Source: Eutreptiella sp. 'Long Island Sound 2002'
Lineage: Eukaryota > Euglenozoa > Euglenophyceae > Eutreptiales > Eutreptiaceae
Direction: 5' to 3'
NCBI GenBank assembly: GCA_964036045.1
Contig: OZ038384.1
Span: forward strand, 55,153,355 to 55,217,354
DNA length: 64,000 bases
Part shown: positions 54,560 to 64,000 of the stretch, piece after piece
Numbering within the stretch: the first letter of the stretch is position 1
Layout: every line of letters begins with the position of its first letter
Position numbers and translations under genes: made by a program
The notes under the pieces: model-generated
What the model was told of the DNA's origin: nothing
Seen by the model: only the letters and a program-made list of their open reading frames with translations
The model's database searches: none

Positions 54560-56037
54560 CCCACAAAACCGTGCTCGACAAATATAAGCGACCTCGATCG
54601 ACAATGGCAGGTCACCAAAAGACAAAGCAATGGACACAGTTCTGCTGCACAGTCACCACTCAGTCTGTAACTAGCTTTTACCACCGAAGTCCCACTTGAG
54701 GATTTCCCCGCTGCCCTAAAGTCGACAGCGTAGTGTTGTGCCTCCGGTGCTTTCGTTTGACTTCAGTTGAATGCCGCCCGCAACTGAGTCCCCTCTGCTA
54801 TGCATTGCGCCGCAAGTTCCATCATAGTGCACATGGCCCCCTACTGCCTGTTTTGGCTGGTGTCGGTTGATGTGGTTCATCCCCCCATGCTCTCGTGTAA
54901 TTGAAGCGCTGCAGCTGTGTTTCCAGAACACGGTAACTGGGGTTGTGAATGTTGTTCTCGTGGTGTAGTTGCGCCGACAGGAGGATACAGGCTGAGAAAC
55001 TGGATGGGCTGGAACACGCCAAGAAAAGGTGCAGGGGTGTGGCAGGGGCTGGTCACGTATTTTTGTTGCCAGGCAGTGTTGGTTCCCGTCATTTTTCTGC
55101 ACCACTGCAGGTCCTGTCAGACTGTCATTGCACGGGGGTTGTGCGGCATTCTACATGGCCTGCTTTTAGCATAAAGAGGGAAAGAGGATGGTGATGTGGT
55201 GAAGTCAGGGTATGTGTGAAAAAGCTCCATCAGTGGTTAAGGAACTGGAGTGGTCATGTGCAGAGGAATTCATTGCGCGAGCACGTGTTCTGGGAGTGCG
55301 AATCGGCGAACTCCAGCACCGCACCTGGAGCACCAGCAACAGCACCAGCTGCTTTCCTCATATGCCATAATTCCAGCGAGAGCCAGAGTTGCAGTAGTAA
55401 CGATAACAACGTCATCTGCGCCAGTTGATCCTGGCCTTACTGCCATTATAGATGTGTCAGAACCCATGGGTCTCCTGCATCTCTGTGCAGTGTGGACAGT
55501 CCCAATCATCCACGATTTTGGAACCAATCACTCCCAACTCCTGGGGCCCACTTCGGGCAACAACGCGAAGGAAAAGAGGCGCAGGCCAGTGTTTACACGC
55601 CCCCAAGGTTCTCCTCTGCTCTGCATGCCTCATGTGTATGGTCTCATTGTTGGCCTCTGTGCGGCACCAGATTCTACTCAGTGATGCAGTGAGGGTGTGA
55701 AGGGCTTGAGAAGGAGATGGATATCAGGGTGATGTGTATGCTCTGGTGCCATGGTGTGTGCCAAGGGTGAATGAAGAGACATGGATAGAGACAGAGTGCC
55801 TTCCTCCTCTTGTCATCAATATTGTTGGAGACATATACCATTGCACACCGCAATGTATACTGGAATAGTCGTGGGCGGGTGGGATGCGCGGTGAGCAGTG
55901 AGACGTTGCACGGAGTAGTGGGCTTCAGTTGCAGTTTGAGGAGGATTTTGAGGAGCTTGAGGTGGAGCTGGAGCTTGAGCTTGAGCTGGAGCTGGAGCTT
56001 GGTCTGCCAGTCGCTGCTCCCGTGCGCGGGTCACAGG
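54560..56037. other. Spacer downstream of the J-domain gene
   Basis: Presumably 3' UTR, then intergenic DNA. No convincing gene. At 55957-56000 a GAGCTT/GAGCTG hexamer run encodes only an (E-L)n stretch. Confidence 0.35.
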
Positions 56038-56806
56038 TGGTTCATAAGTCGCTCATAAAAACGATTCATAATTCACCGGTTCATAAATCAGTCCACAAAA
56101 CATTTATGACGGTTGTTTCGGGTTTATGAACGCCAATTTACGAATGCAATATGAACTCAAACCGGAGCAGACGGCATACCACCTGGGCAAGTGTCGCCTT
56201 GTGATTCTCCTCCAAGAATTTCCTTAGACTGGCGGTACATAGCAGGGACAATCACCTAGAAGCCCTAGCCGGGAAAACCCCTGTCCCGCATCCCCGAACC
56301 AATTGGTGCAGTTGACCGAACGCAAGCCAAAGCTAAAGTGTTTACCGGCCTGCGGGGTGCCTTGATGTGGGGGTCCCATTCGGAAGTATGCTTCCTCCAC
56401 TTGGAGGAAAAAGGGTCCGTGAAATTGCAGCGCTCCGGCCGCAAACTGGAGTGCCTCCCACAATGGGAATCCATTTTGGAGGACGCTTGGTAGGAGGCCT
56501 CATACGAGGGCACCGTCAAGGGCCTCACCATCGCCCAACCCATCAAGCCCCTTGGCCGGGCTCCTGGCCACTAGTAGCACCATGGCCCTTGCCGGGGCCC
56601 CCCCACGCCCCCCCCCCCCCAGTGCAGTCACGCATTTCCGCACCGCCCTGGGAGCCATGGGCACCGTTGGACCACAGCCGGATTTCGAGGTATCTTCGTT
56701 CATCATTCGTTCATACCTGGCTCATAATTCGCCGTTCATAATTCAAGGACGCCGCCTGCTCGTTCTATGAATTCAGAATGCGTTTTATGAACGCACTTTA
56801 TGAAAT
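56038..56806. mobile_element. ~770-bp element with GTTCATAA/TTATGAAC ends
   Basis: The left end (56038-56155) and right end (56690-56806) both carry arrays of TTCATAA, CATAATTC and TTATGAAC in mixed orientation; these are otherwise absent here. The interior has minus-strand open frames (56224-56546) without a recognised domain. It is probably a small inverted-repeat element. No target-site duplication was identified. Confidence 0.5.
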
Positions 56807-57076
56807 GTATTGTCAAAGATCCTAAGTGGAGGGAAACCCGGCGAATGTCGCGGGGGGTTCCAATCTGGTACAGGGTCCAGTCTACCGAGGCTACAAGCCC
56901 TCTCTGCCTTGTACCTGCAACTCCACCTCAACCCGTAGCGGGGGTGCTCGATTTTGTCCGAGTTGCGCAAAAGGGAACACTCCTGGCCGCTCACGGACAC
57001 TTGGGCGGCGGAGACGCCGTGCTGGGCTAGCCTTGGTGAGTTGCGATTGGAGGGTTGTGTTAATCATGAGATCCTA

Positions 57077-57716
57077 ATGGCTAGTTGCGCGTTGAGGCCT
57101 CCCAAGCCCCAAACCCCCCCCCCCCCAAGCCCCAGCGAAGCCACCACCCACCAAGAACCCCCCCCCCCCCCCGAAAACCACCAAGCGAAAAAGGGCCCCG
57201 GTTATAAGCGCAAGTCCTTTGAGTCAAGCAGCTCCTCGTCCTCAAAACACACAGCCCCCCCGTGGAGAGGGAAAGGAGGTGAAGGGGAAGCAGTAGCATG
57301 AGCAGCAAAAGCGGCGCGAGGAACCCCCCGCTTTGGAGGGGGATAGGCCACCCGACCCCGTGCTTGGTGCATAGGTTTTTGTGCCTACACCGATGCCGTC
57401 TACCCGGGGGTTGTGACCTGCATTGTTGGGAGTGGGAGAGTGCGAGTGGAACACGCGGGGACGAAAGAGATGTTTCGGGTTGAAAGGCACCTGTTGTATG
57501 CCTCTCATGCCGCAGCGGTGACCGCCCCGGAGCACCAGAAGGCCGTGCTGCTGCAAAGAAGCCCAAAATGAAGGCCCACCCCAACCGACCCGCTGACGCG
57601 GACCCGCCGGCAGAGCCAACCCACGAGCCCGCAAAGGGTGACCCCAAGCCTAAGCCTAAGCCTAAGAAGGCCCCCCAACCCCACCCCAAAGCCGCCCCTA
57701 AGGCGGCCCCCATGTA
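57077..57716 (+). pseudogene. Unrecognised protein with Pro/Ser-rich N-terminus and basic Lys/Pro/Ala tail
   Basis: From ATG 57077 the frame is Pro-rich over two C-runs, then Ser-rich, and meets TGA 57299-57301. The same frame then reads a globular-looking segment through TAG about 57344, with G-F-C-A-Y-T-D-A-V-Y-P and R-V-R-V-E-H-A-G-T, to TGA 57569-57571. In the +1 frame from about 57515 a histone-H1-like Lys/Pro/Ala tail (K-P-K repeats at 57645-57670) continues to TAG 57714. The C-runs make frame errors likely. No family assigned. Confidence 0.4.
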
Positions 57717-58463
57717 GGGGTCTAGTATTCACCCGTCACGCCACACGGCAATTTTAAAAAAACCCTTTTTTTGTTTTTTTTCTTTTTTCGTTCCCCCCCC
57801 CCTTTTCCCTGTTTTTGGCTGTTTTTTAAGGTTTTTTTGTGTTTTTTTTTAGATGTTTTTTTCAATTGTGCAAGTCATTTATTGAATGTTTGAACCATAA
57901 AAGTTCCACATTTCTTACTTTTTTGCCTATTTTTTTTCATGCAATTTGTTGTGCTCGCAACGTCAAACTGAACTGGTTCATGCTTTTAGGTGTTCGTTTG
58001 CAACGAATGATGCCCAATATGCGGTTGATCCATGTTTGGGACTGTTTACGTTCAAGCGCATGACATGTAGGAAGGGTTGAGGTGGACAACTTAGGGGACT
58101 GAGGCAATGCATCATGATTCGTTGTGTCTTCTGTGAGATAAGGGTTTGGGTGAGCACCTCAATTTAGCAAGGGATATTGAACGGTTCAGGTTTTGATATG
58201 GCAAGCGTTTAGATGGGCACCAAAGGCTATCCTAGGATAGTGGGATGATTAGTTGTGGCTCTGCTCAAGGAAGGGTTCGCATGGGATATAAAGATCTCCA
58301 AGGGATAGTGGGTGTTCAAAAGGGTTGCAAGACGGTCACTGGGAACGGACATTGTTTGTTGCCTTGCTGCCACGCTTTCACCCTTCTCTCTTGCACCTTT
58401 TAGCTCATGCCGCGCGTGTGGCTACGCCCCGAGTCAGGGGGTGCATGAGCCCAGTTTGCTTCA
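57717..58463. other. T-rich spacer
   Basis: Long T-runs (57755-57850) on the plus strand, then ordinary sequence without recognised features. Confidence 0.4.
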
Positions 58464-59864
58464 GTGGCTGATGTTGTCTCCCACTTAAACTCCAATGGGA
58501 TAAAATTGTTCGCCACACAGGTGTCCCGGGCCGCCAAGAAGTCCAAGCAACGGGTCAGGATGGCTACGGAGCCCGGTGGGGATGCCGAGCCTCCCGCTGG
58601 CCCCGCCGACACGATGCCTACCACGGTATCCTCATTCTTCGCCCCGACATCCGAGCCACCTTCTCGTGGGTGTTGCGGTGAGAAGCTGCTGGGGGACATT
58701 GTCATGTGCCCAGGTTGCAGCAAGCAGGTGCATGCACTTTGTAAGCAGGGCACCAACTGCTTCCGATGTGTGTGCCGTGTGTGTGACTCTCCAACGGTGA
58801 CGTCATGCAGCCATGCAAGGCCTGCAAGCATCGAGTGCATCTGGCATGCACCGTGCTGGTGCCATTCCGCATTGAGGTTGTGCGTAAATTATGCTCCCCA
58901 AAGCCACAAACACCATCGCCCCCAATGAAGAAGAAGAACAGGTTTCAGTGGCGGTTTAATCCGCAGTGGCAAATAGGTAGGCCTTGCTTACAGCTTGCAA
59001 ATGGGATAATGTGGTGCATTGCGTATAGGGAGTTCGCTCCACCGGGCATGCACCCATCCTGGCAGACACGAACCACACAGCTCCGCAGAGCTCCCGTGGT
59101 CGAACATGGGAACTCTGGTGTGCATGCAGTGGCCGCTGCGCTTTGGCAAAGTGCTGGTGCTTCCACCACGGTCATCGGTGGCCTACGCCTACCAGTGCCG
59201 CCATCTTTAGCCTGTTCCATATCGTCTACCGACTGGTAAAGCGGTATGGGTCATTAACCGATCCAGCGGCTCATGCTGCCATCACCACAATGGTTGGCGG
59301 GGCAGTGGCGCCAACTTACCGCTCACCACTCGCTGCGCGGGAGATTGTGCACTCCATTGCAGCACCTATCTGCGCGGCAAGGGGAGAGGATATCACACAG
59401 CCTTTTTTTTTTACCCTAGCGCCGGACAGCTCGAAGGATCGGGGTGCCAACAAGCAAGAGTTGGTTTACGCGCGGACGGTGTCCGGGCCGAAGCCGTACT
59501 TTTTTTGTGGGGCTTCAGGACTTGCAAGCCGGCACGGCTGTTGCGATCCTTGCAGCGTATAAGGAAGTGATGTTGCGCGCTAGACTCCCCGCAGACCATT
59601 GGATTGGTTGAGTGTTTTGGTACTGTGCGGACGGGGCCGCCGTCATGCAGTCTACCGCGAACGGAGTCCGGGGGCTTTTGGTGCGGCTACAGAAGAAGGC
59701 CCTTGGCTACTCGGTCCTGGTTCCGGTACATGCAAATTGCCACCGTGCCGACATTCCGTGATGCGATGGATAGCAAGCATGCATTTCTGGACCACGTTGC
59801 CGATACCACAAATGCCGTGGTGACCTGGTACCGGAATGCCCCAACGCGGCAAGCATCACACTAA
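58464..59864 (+). pseudogene. Decayed hAT-family transposase with N-terminal Cys/His fingers
   Basis: Protein-like sequence in shifting frames. Two treble-clef-type finger halves come first (C-C-G-E..M-C-P-G-C-S-K-Q-V-H-x2-C at 58670-58745; P-C-K-A-C-K-H-R-V-H-x2-C at 58808-58845). A BED/TTF-type finger follows (W-C-x2-Y-R-E-F ... H-x4-H, 59010-59130). The RNase-H core starts with F-F-F-T-L-A-P-D-S-S (59403 on), then a L-Q-A-G-T-A helix, and the hAT hallmark C-A-D-G-A-A-V-M ... N-G-V ... H-A-N-C-H-R (59624-59750). At least three frameshifts and two TGA codons (about 59607 and 59758) disrupt it. Vertebrate ZNF862/KIAA1586-like hATs have a similar order. The C-terminal dimerisation region is missing. 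Confidence 0.75.
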
Positions 59865-60597
59865 AAATTTGAAATTCGTGGTACACCAGCGGAGGCCAAC
59901 AGGGGCATAAATTGGGACACTGGGACCTACGGCAAGCATTCGACCGAAAAATTGAAATTACTGGTGTACCAGCGGAGGCCAACAGGGGCATAAATTGCTA
60001 CCCTGGGACCTATGGCAAGCATCAAACTTAAAATTTTCAATTTCTTGGTGCCCCTGCCGAGGCCAACAAGGGCAAAAATTGGGACACTGGGACCCATGGC
60101 AAGCAAGAGACTAAAAATTTAAAATTCTTGGTGCACCAGCAGAGGCCAACACGGGCATAAATTGGGACATTGAGAGCTATGGCAAGCATAAGACTACAAA
60201 TTTAAAATTCCTAGTACACCAGCGGAGGCCAAGAGGGGCATAAATTGGCACACCGGGACCTATGACGAGCATAAGACTAAAAACTTCCAATTCTTGGTGC
60301 ACCAGCAGAGGCCAACAAGGGCATAAATTGGGACATTGGGACCTATTGCAAGCATCAGACTAAAAGTTTAGAACTCCCTCTGCACCGGCACCGGCCAACA
60401 CGGGCATGAATTGGGACACTGGGACCTATGGCAAGCATCACACTAAAAATTTCAAATTCCACTACACCAGCAGAGGCCAACACGGGCATAAATTGGGACA
60501 CTCGGACCTATGGCAAGCATCACACTAAAAAATTAAAAATCCTGGCGCACCAGCGGTGGCCAAAAGGAGCATAAATGGGGACCGGAGGGACTCGGGT
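59851..60597. repeat. 83-bp satellite, about 9 copies
   Basis: Starts (AAGCATCACACTAAAAATTT-like) at 59851, 59934, 60017, 60101, 60184, 60267, 60350, 60433 and 60515. Each has CACCAGCRGAGGCCAACA and GGGCATAAATTGGGACA. The first copy overlaps the end of the hAT remnant. Confidence 0.97.
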
Positions 60598-60609
60598 GTA
60601 TCCGCCGCT

Positions 60610-62330
60610 GGCTGGCGCAGAATCTCCGCTGCCAGTGTTGCCGTGTCGCCCCCTGCCATCTTCTGTGCTCTTTGCCCTGCACTCGACTCCTTCACCCGCC
60701 TCCGGGGCATCCCCGTCAGTTTCTCCCCATAGCCTCCCTTGTTAGCGGTGTCTGGGTTGTGCCCACCCAACCCCAAAATCTCCCATGCGGCCGTGCCCCC
60801 TCCCCCGCCTGCGATCACAATCCTCCCCAGCCCCAAAGGGTGCCCACATGTGGGCAAAGAACAAGTATTTCCTTGCCCCCGCCCTCCCCACCGTCGCGCA
60901 TGCCCAAAAGTTGACCTGGGACATGCGCGGCATCATAAACGGACCCTTCGGAGGGTCTGCTCTTTTGCCCCCCAGGGTGTACACCCACTTGCCGGGCCTC
61001 AACCCCCCTATCCGGCCTCAACTCCCCGGTTCGCTTATCCTCCCACGCCCACCTACCCTCCTTCGACAATCTCCAATGGGCCTCACGGAGGCACCATCGG
61101 AGTGTATGCACCGGGCTCTCTGGGGCAGTCAACAGGGGCTCATCGAGCCCCGGGGGTTGCGGACCATCCAGGGCGGCTTGGTTGAAGGGCCAATCGCACA
61201 GGCCCCTGGCTGCCCTCACCCCCCCATCACCCCCGCATCACAACCAACCCCCCCATCGGGGCATCCCTATCCCCCAAACGGCCTAGGCTGGACCGGTGGG
61301 AGTCCGCTGTATCCGCCGCTGTGTGGGGGGGAACCAGGAGTCCGATCATACTCAACCCCCCCATGGGGCGTCCCTATCCCCCAAACCGTCGAGGCAGACC
61401 GGAGAAACTCAGGTGTATCCACCGCTGTGTGGGGAGAAGCTGGGATTCCTATCATTCCCGACCCCCCCACGGGGCGTCCCTATCCCCCAAACGGCCGGAG
61501 GGACTGGGGTGTTTTTGCCGCTGTGTGGCCCTACCATCGCCGGCGAAATCCTGCTATCCTCGCATCCCAACCACCCCGCCTCCGGCATGTGTGCCCATTG
61601 GTTTGGGTTGTAGGGCCTGCATGGGGCCCACCACTCAAAGCGCATACGCCGTGCTCCCAATCTTTGAGGCGGGGGACGACAGCCAACCCAAGGGCGGAGT
61701 CTTGGGCAAAGACCTTGTGGAGACCCCCCAAGCGCACGCTCTTCTCCCCATCCTTGTTGTTCCACACGACACAGATGGGACCAACATCGTTCCCGCATAG
61801 CACGACGTCCTCCACCTGCAGCAAAATAGGAGGTCGCCGTCACATAGGGGGAAAAAGAAATTTTTCGGACGACATTTGTTAACTTTTTTCGTTTTTTTGT
61901 AACTTTGTGTCGCTGGTCGAAGTTTTAGAAAATAAACCAAAAGTCTCAAACGAAGCGTCCCAAAAATTAAACACATGCAAGCAAACAAGCATACACACAT
62001 ACCTTTGGAGTCCTAGCCATGTAGCAGCTCCATGGCCAACCGGAAGTTGCATGCAGAACGAGGTGGGGGCCTCCATAGGACCGGCGGCAAAGGCGGCTGG
62101 GTTGGTGGCGGCCCCGGGTGTCAGCGTCCAAGTGACGGCGGCCAACCCTCTTGTTGTCCAGGACCTAGGCACTAGCCCCTTGTAGGTGTGCTGGGCCCCA
62201 GAGTTGTGTGGGGGCTGGGTAGGGCCAGCAACATAGGCCCTACTAGTGCAAACGGCACCGATTTCAGCTGCCGCAAGTATTGGCAGCAACCAAGCGCTAC
62301 CCAGTGCTGCCAACACACTAGGCCCTCTGT
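60610..62330 (-). pseudogene. Minus-strand gene fragments with a probable intron, unrecognised
   Basis: Two protein-like minus stretches: 61879-62316, ending at a good donor (CTCCAAAG|GTATGTGTG, plus ~62004), and 61531-61816, starting right after an acceptor (TTGCTGCAG, plus ~61817) with V-E-D-V-V-L-C-G-N-D and V-W-N-N-K-D-G-E. A third, 60815-61219, contains W-C-L-R-E-A-H-W-R-L and R-W-A-W-E. Phase at the presumed intron does not match cleanly, so this copy may be frameshifted. No family recognised. Confidence 0.4.
61250..61530. repeat. ~109-bp tandem repeat, three copies
   Basis: CCCTATCCCCCAAACSGYC at about 61264, 61373 and 61482, each followed in the first two copies by a TGTATCCRCCGCTGTGTGGG box. 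It interrupts the minus-strand fragments. A large Pro-rich plus frame over this region is a shadow. Confidence 0.75.
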
Positions 62331-62490
62331 GCTAAGCCTCAGCCCCCATGGGTTGCAAAAGAGCCTCAGGGCCCCTGAACTAACCCTTTCCCTCACTGCA
62401 CACATGGGATCGCCGGACTTTGGCTGCCAATGCGCGGCCCCCCCTTTGGCGGGATCTTTCTGCCACTCCCCATTGCCCTCCCTATTTTTC

Positions 62491-63050
62491 CTAATTAATC
62501 AACGAAAATGTCTGCGGATGACCCACCAGAAGGTGTCGTGTGCCTTGCGGCGGCAACAAAATATGAGGTGGTGTGGCCCACAAAGTGCTCCAAGACTTGG
62601 GCACGTTGGAGGAGAGCGGCCTCTGTTCGGAAGACCCCCGTGTCTTTTCCCAAGGCCTTTTGCGGCCACTTTGTGAGGGGTAAAATAGCCTTTTTTTTAG
62701 GGGAGGGGGGCCTTTTTCCATTAACTCATCCCCATATGCATCCTCATCCCCCACCCCATCCCCACCCTCTAGCACCACCACCTCCCCCTCCTCCCCCTTC
62801 ACCTCGACCACCCCCCTTGTCCCTGTTGGGCTGTCTTGTCCTCTTTCTCCCTCCTCCTCTCTCCTCTCTCCTTGCGACGCTCTTCCTTCTCACGCCTCTG
62901 ATCCTCCTTCTCCTTGTGGCGGCCCTCAGAAGAGGTTTTGGCGGACGATACCCCCCCCCCCCCCCTCGCCGCCCTTCCAGGGGGAACGGAGCACTGGACT
63001 GAGCAGGTGCTACTGGTGCTGCTGCTGCTGCCCTAGGGAGTGCTACAGTT
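62491..63050 (-). pseudogene. Charged low-complexity minus-strand fragment
   Basis: Minus strand 63000-62820 encodes a Lys/Glu/Arg-rich coiled-coil-like stretch (K-E-K-E-D-Q-R-R-E-K-E-E-R-R). A frame change leads to an acidic segment (G-E-E-G-E-V-V-V-L-E) and a K-K-R-L-F-Y-P part ending at TAA 62491-62493. The composition resembles 42798-43016. It may be the upstream part of the 60.6-62.3 kb gene. Confidence 0.4.
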
Positions 63051-63325
63051 AGCTAGAGCCGGTCCTCAACACTTTGCCCCCAAGTACAAAAACAAATACA
63101 AAAAGTCAGCTACCATTAAAATTTGTGGTTTCATTTTTAACTATTAAGATGTGGTTTAGATTTTAAATGTTAAACGACCGCCACCGCTAAAAATAAACGA
63201 AAAACCTCGATGCCCCGGTGAAAATGGAAATGATAAAAGTGGACACAACTAACACACCAAAGGCGAGCAAAAAAACACACAAGCAAGACATACCACTTTG
63301 TTTGTCATCTTCTTTGTCATGGCCT
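63051..63325. other. AT-rich spacer
   Basis: Nothing recognised. Confidence 0.3.
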
Positions 63326-63999
63326 CTACAATTGCGGGGTCCATGGGCAGGGCCTAAGTGGGCAAAGGACATGGGGGGGGGGGGGGCTCTGGGTGGACAT
63401 TACTGTGCCCATTGTACATGCGGTCACATGGGGGGTTCCCAGGGTCCTTAGGGGGAGATCAAATTTCAAAAACCACCGCTCGCATACTTGCAACACGACC
63501 TCCGCCTCCCTTTTCAGTGATGTTGCCCCCGGCACCCCTCCCCCCCCCAGCGGCCGTGTTGTGGTCTTGTGCCCGTTTGAGGATGGCGTTGGGACTTTCA
63601 ACGACATCTGCACACACCGCCCCCAACCCCAACCCAATACATGCTCCATTGGCCACCTCCGTGGTCACATGCTCCTCCAAGTACAAGAGGTGGTTGGATT
63701 GGCAAGCGGCCTTGCAGCAATGCGGGCGGTGGTTGTGCGTAACAGCCAACGCCCCAGGTCAGCTGAAGGGGAGGTGTGTCACTGTACAAATCTCGAAGTA
63801 GATCCCGCATGGCACCAACGGCTTGCCCTTCGCGGTCTCCCGGGGCATAGGCCAATAATGGGCCCATCCCCTCCTGCGCAAGCAAGAGAACCTTGGCCAT
63901 CTCCCCGTCGGGCGCGGCAGAGGCGCCGAGCTTCACCCCCGTGCGCGCCCGGTGCAGTAACCGTTGCACGGCCTCGGGGTTTTTCTTGGGCAGTGCCTC
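63326..63999 (-). pseudogene. Transposase-like fragment, paralogue of 47595-48680, cut by window end
   Basis: Minus strand from the window edge: Q-R-L-L-H-R-A-R-T-x-V-K-L-G-A-S-A, A-M-R-D-L-L-R-D-L-Y-S-D-T-P-P, then after a frameshift (about 63775) L-G-L-G-A-V-C-A-D-V-V-E-S-P-N-A-I-L-K-R-A. After another frameshift near 63560 it reads L-K-R-E-A-E-V-V-L-Q-V-C-E-R-W-F-L-K-F-D-L-P. Block by block it matches the intronic copy at 47.6-48.2 kb. Where that copy has TAG, this one has Arg (CGT/CGN) and Glu (GAG). The N-terminal half lies outside the window. Confidence 0.6.
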
Positions 64000-64000
64000 C

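Noticed and set aside
55929-56129. Acidic (E-L)n protein
   Set aside because: Simple hexamer GAGCTK repeat running into the TTCATAA element; no protein-like context.
60785-61882. 365-codon Pro-rich plus frame
   Set aside because: Runs over C-rich tandem repeats and opposite better minus-strand protein-like stretches with plausible splice sites; no TGA is expected by chance in such C-rich DNA.

Overview
This window looks like nuclear DNA of a repeat-rich eukaryote. It has GT-AG spliced exons, a very long intron, a target-primed LINE, several DNA-transposon families and large satellite arrays; I found no rRNA, bona fide tRNA, operon or bacterial signal. The strongest global clue is the genetic code. 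Unrelated reading frames run through in-frame TAA and TAG codons and end at TGA, as expected if UAR is read as sense (most simply glutamine) and UGA is the only stop. GC-rich DNA, long introns and that code together point most readily to an ulvophycean green alga (the Dasycladales/Cladophorales/Trentepohliales type of code). That taxonomic placement is inference only.

Layout. 1-8.9 kb: a 94-bp minisatellite, a GGTGT microsatellite and a degenerate ~47-bp satellite that switches orientation, interrupted by a GC-rich insert. 8.9-11.2 kb: a decayed ORF carrying a 2A-like motif. 11.6-18.8 kb: a ~7.2-kb element with long terminal inverted repeats, GAGCGCTCA palindromic blocks at its ends and between genes, and three minus-strand genes, one with a 2-oxoglutarate/Fe(II) oxygenase signature. 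19.7-34.1 kb: a ~1.4-kb higher-order satellite split by a 9.0-kb LINE (19-bp target-site duplication; 2A-like sequence at the ORF2 N-terminus) and by a 1.46-kb GC-rich insert. 34.1-38.6 kb: unrecognised coding frames rich in UAR, around a ~148-bp satellite.

40.0-54.6 kb: the one clear host gene, a four-exon J-domain protein whose intron 2 (9.8 kb) is full of mobile-element debris and whose last exon is split by a 1.86-kb inverted-repeat transposon with a 9-bp target-site duplication. Joining the exons and removing the transposon gives exactly 280 codons ending in TGA. 54.6-64 kb: a TTCATAA-motif inverted-repeat element, an unrecognised basic protein, a decayed hAT transposase with N-terminal Cys/His fingers, an 83-bp satellite, minus-strand gene fragments, and a transposase fragment cut by the window edge that is paralogous to one in the J-protein intron.

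Most coding sequence here is mobile and decayed: frameshifts are frequent, many at long C/G runs, so some could be assembly errors. All calls come from reading the sequence by eye; no database search was possible.
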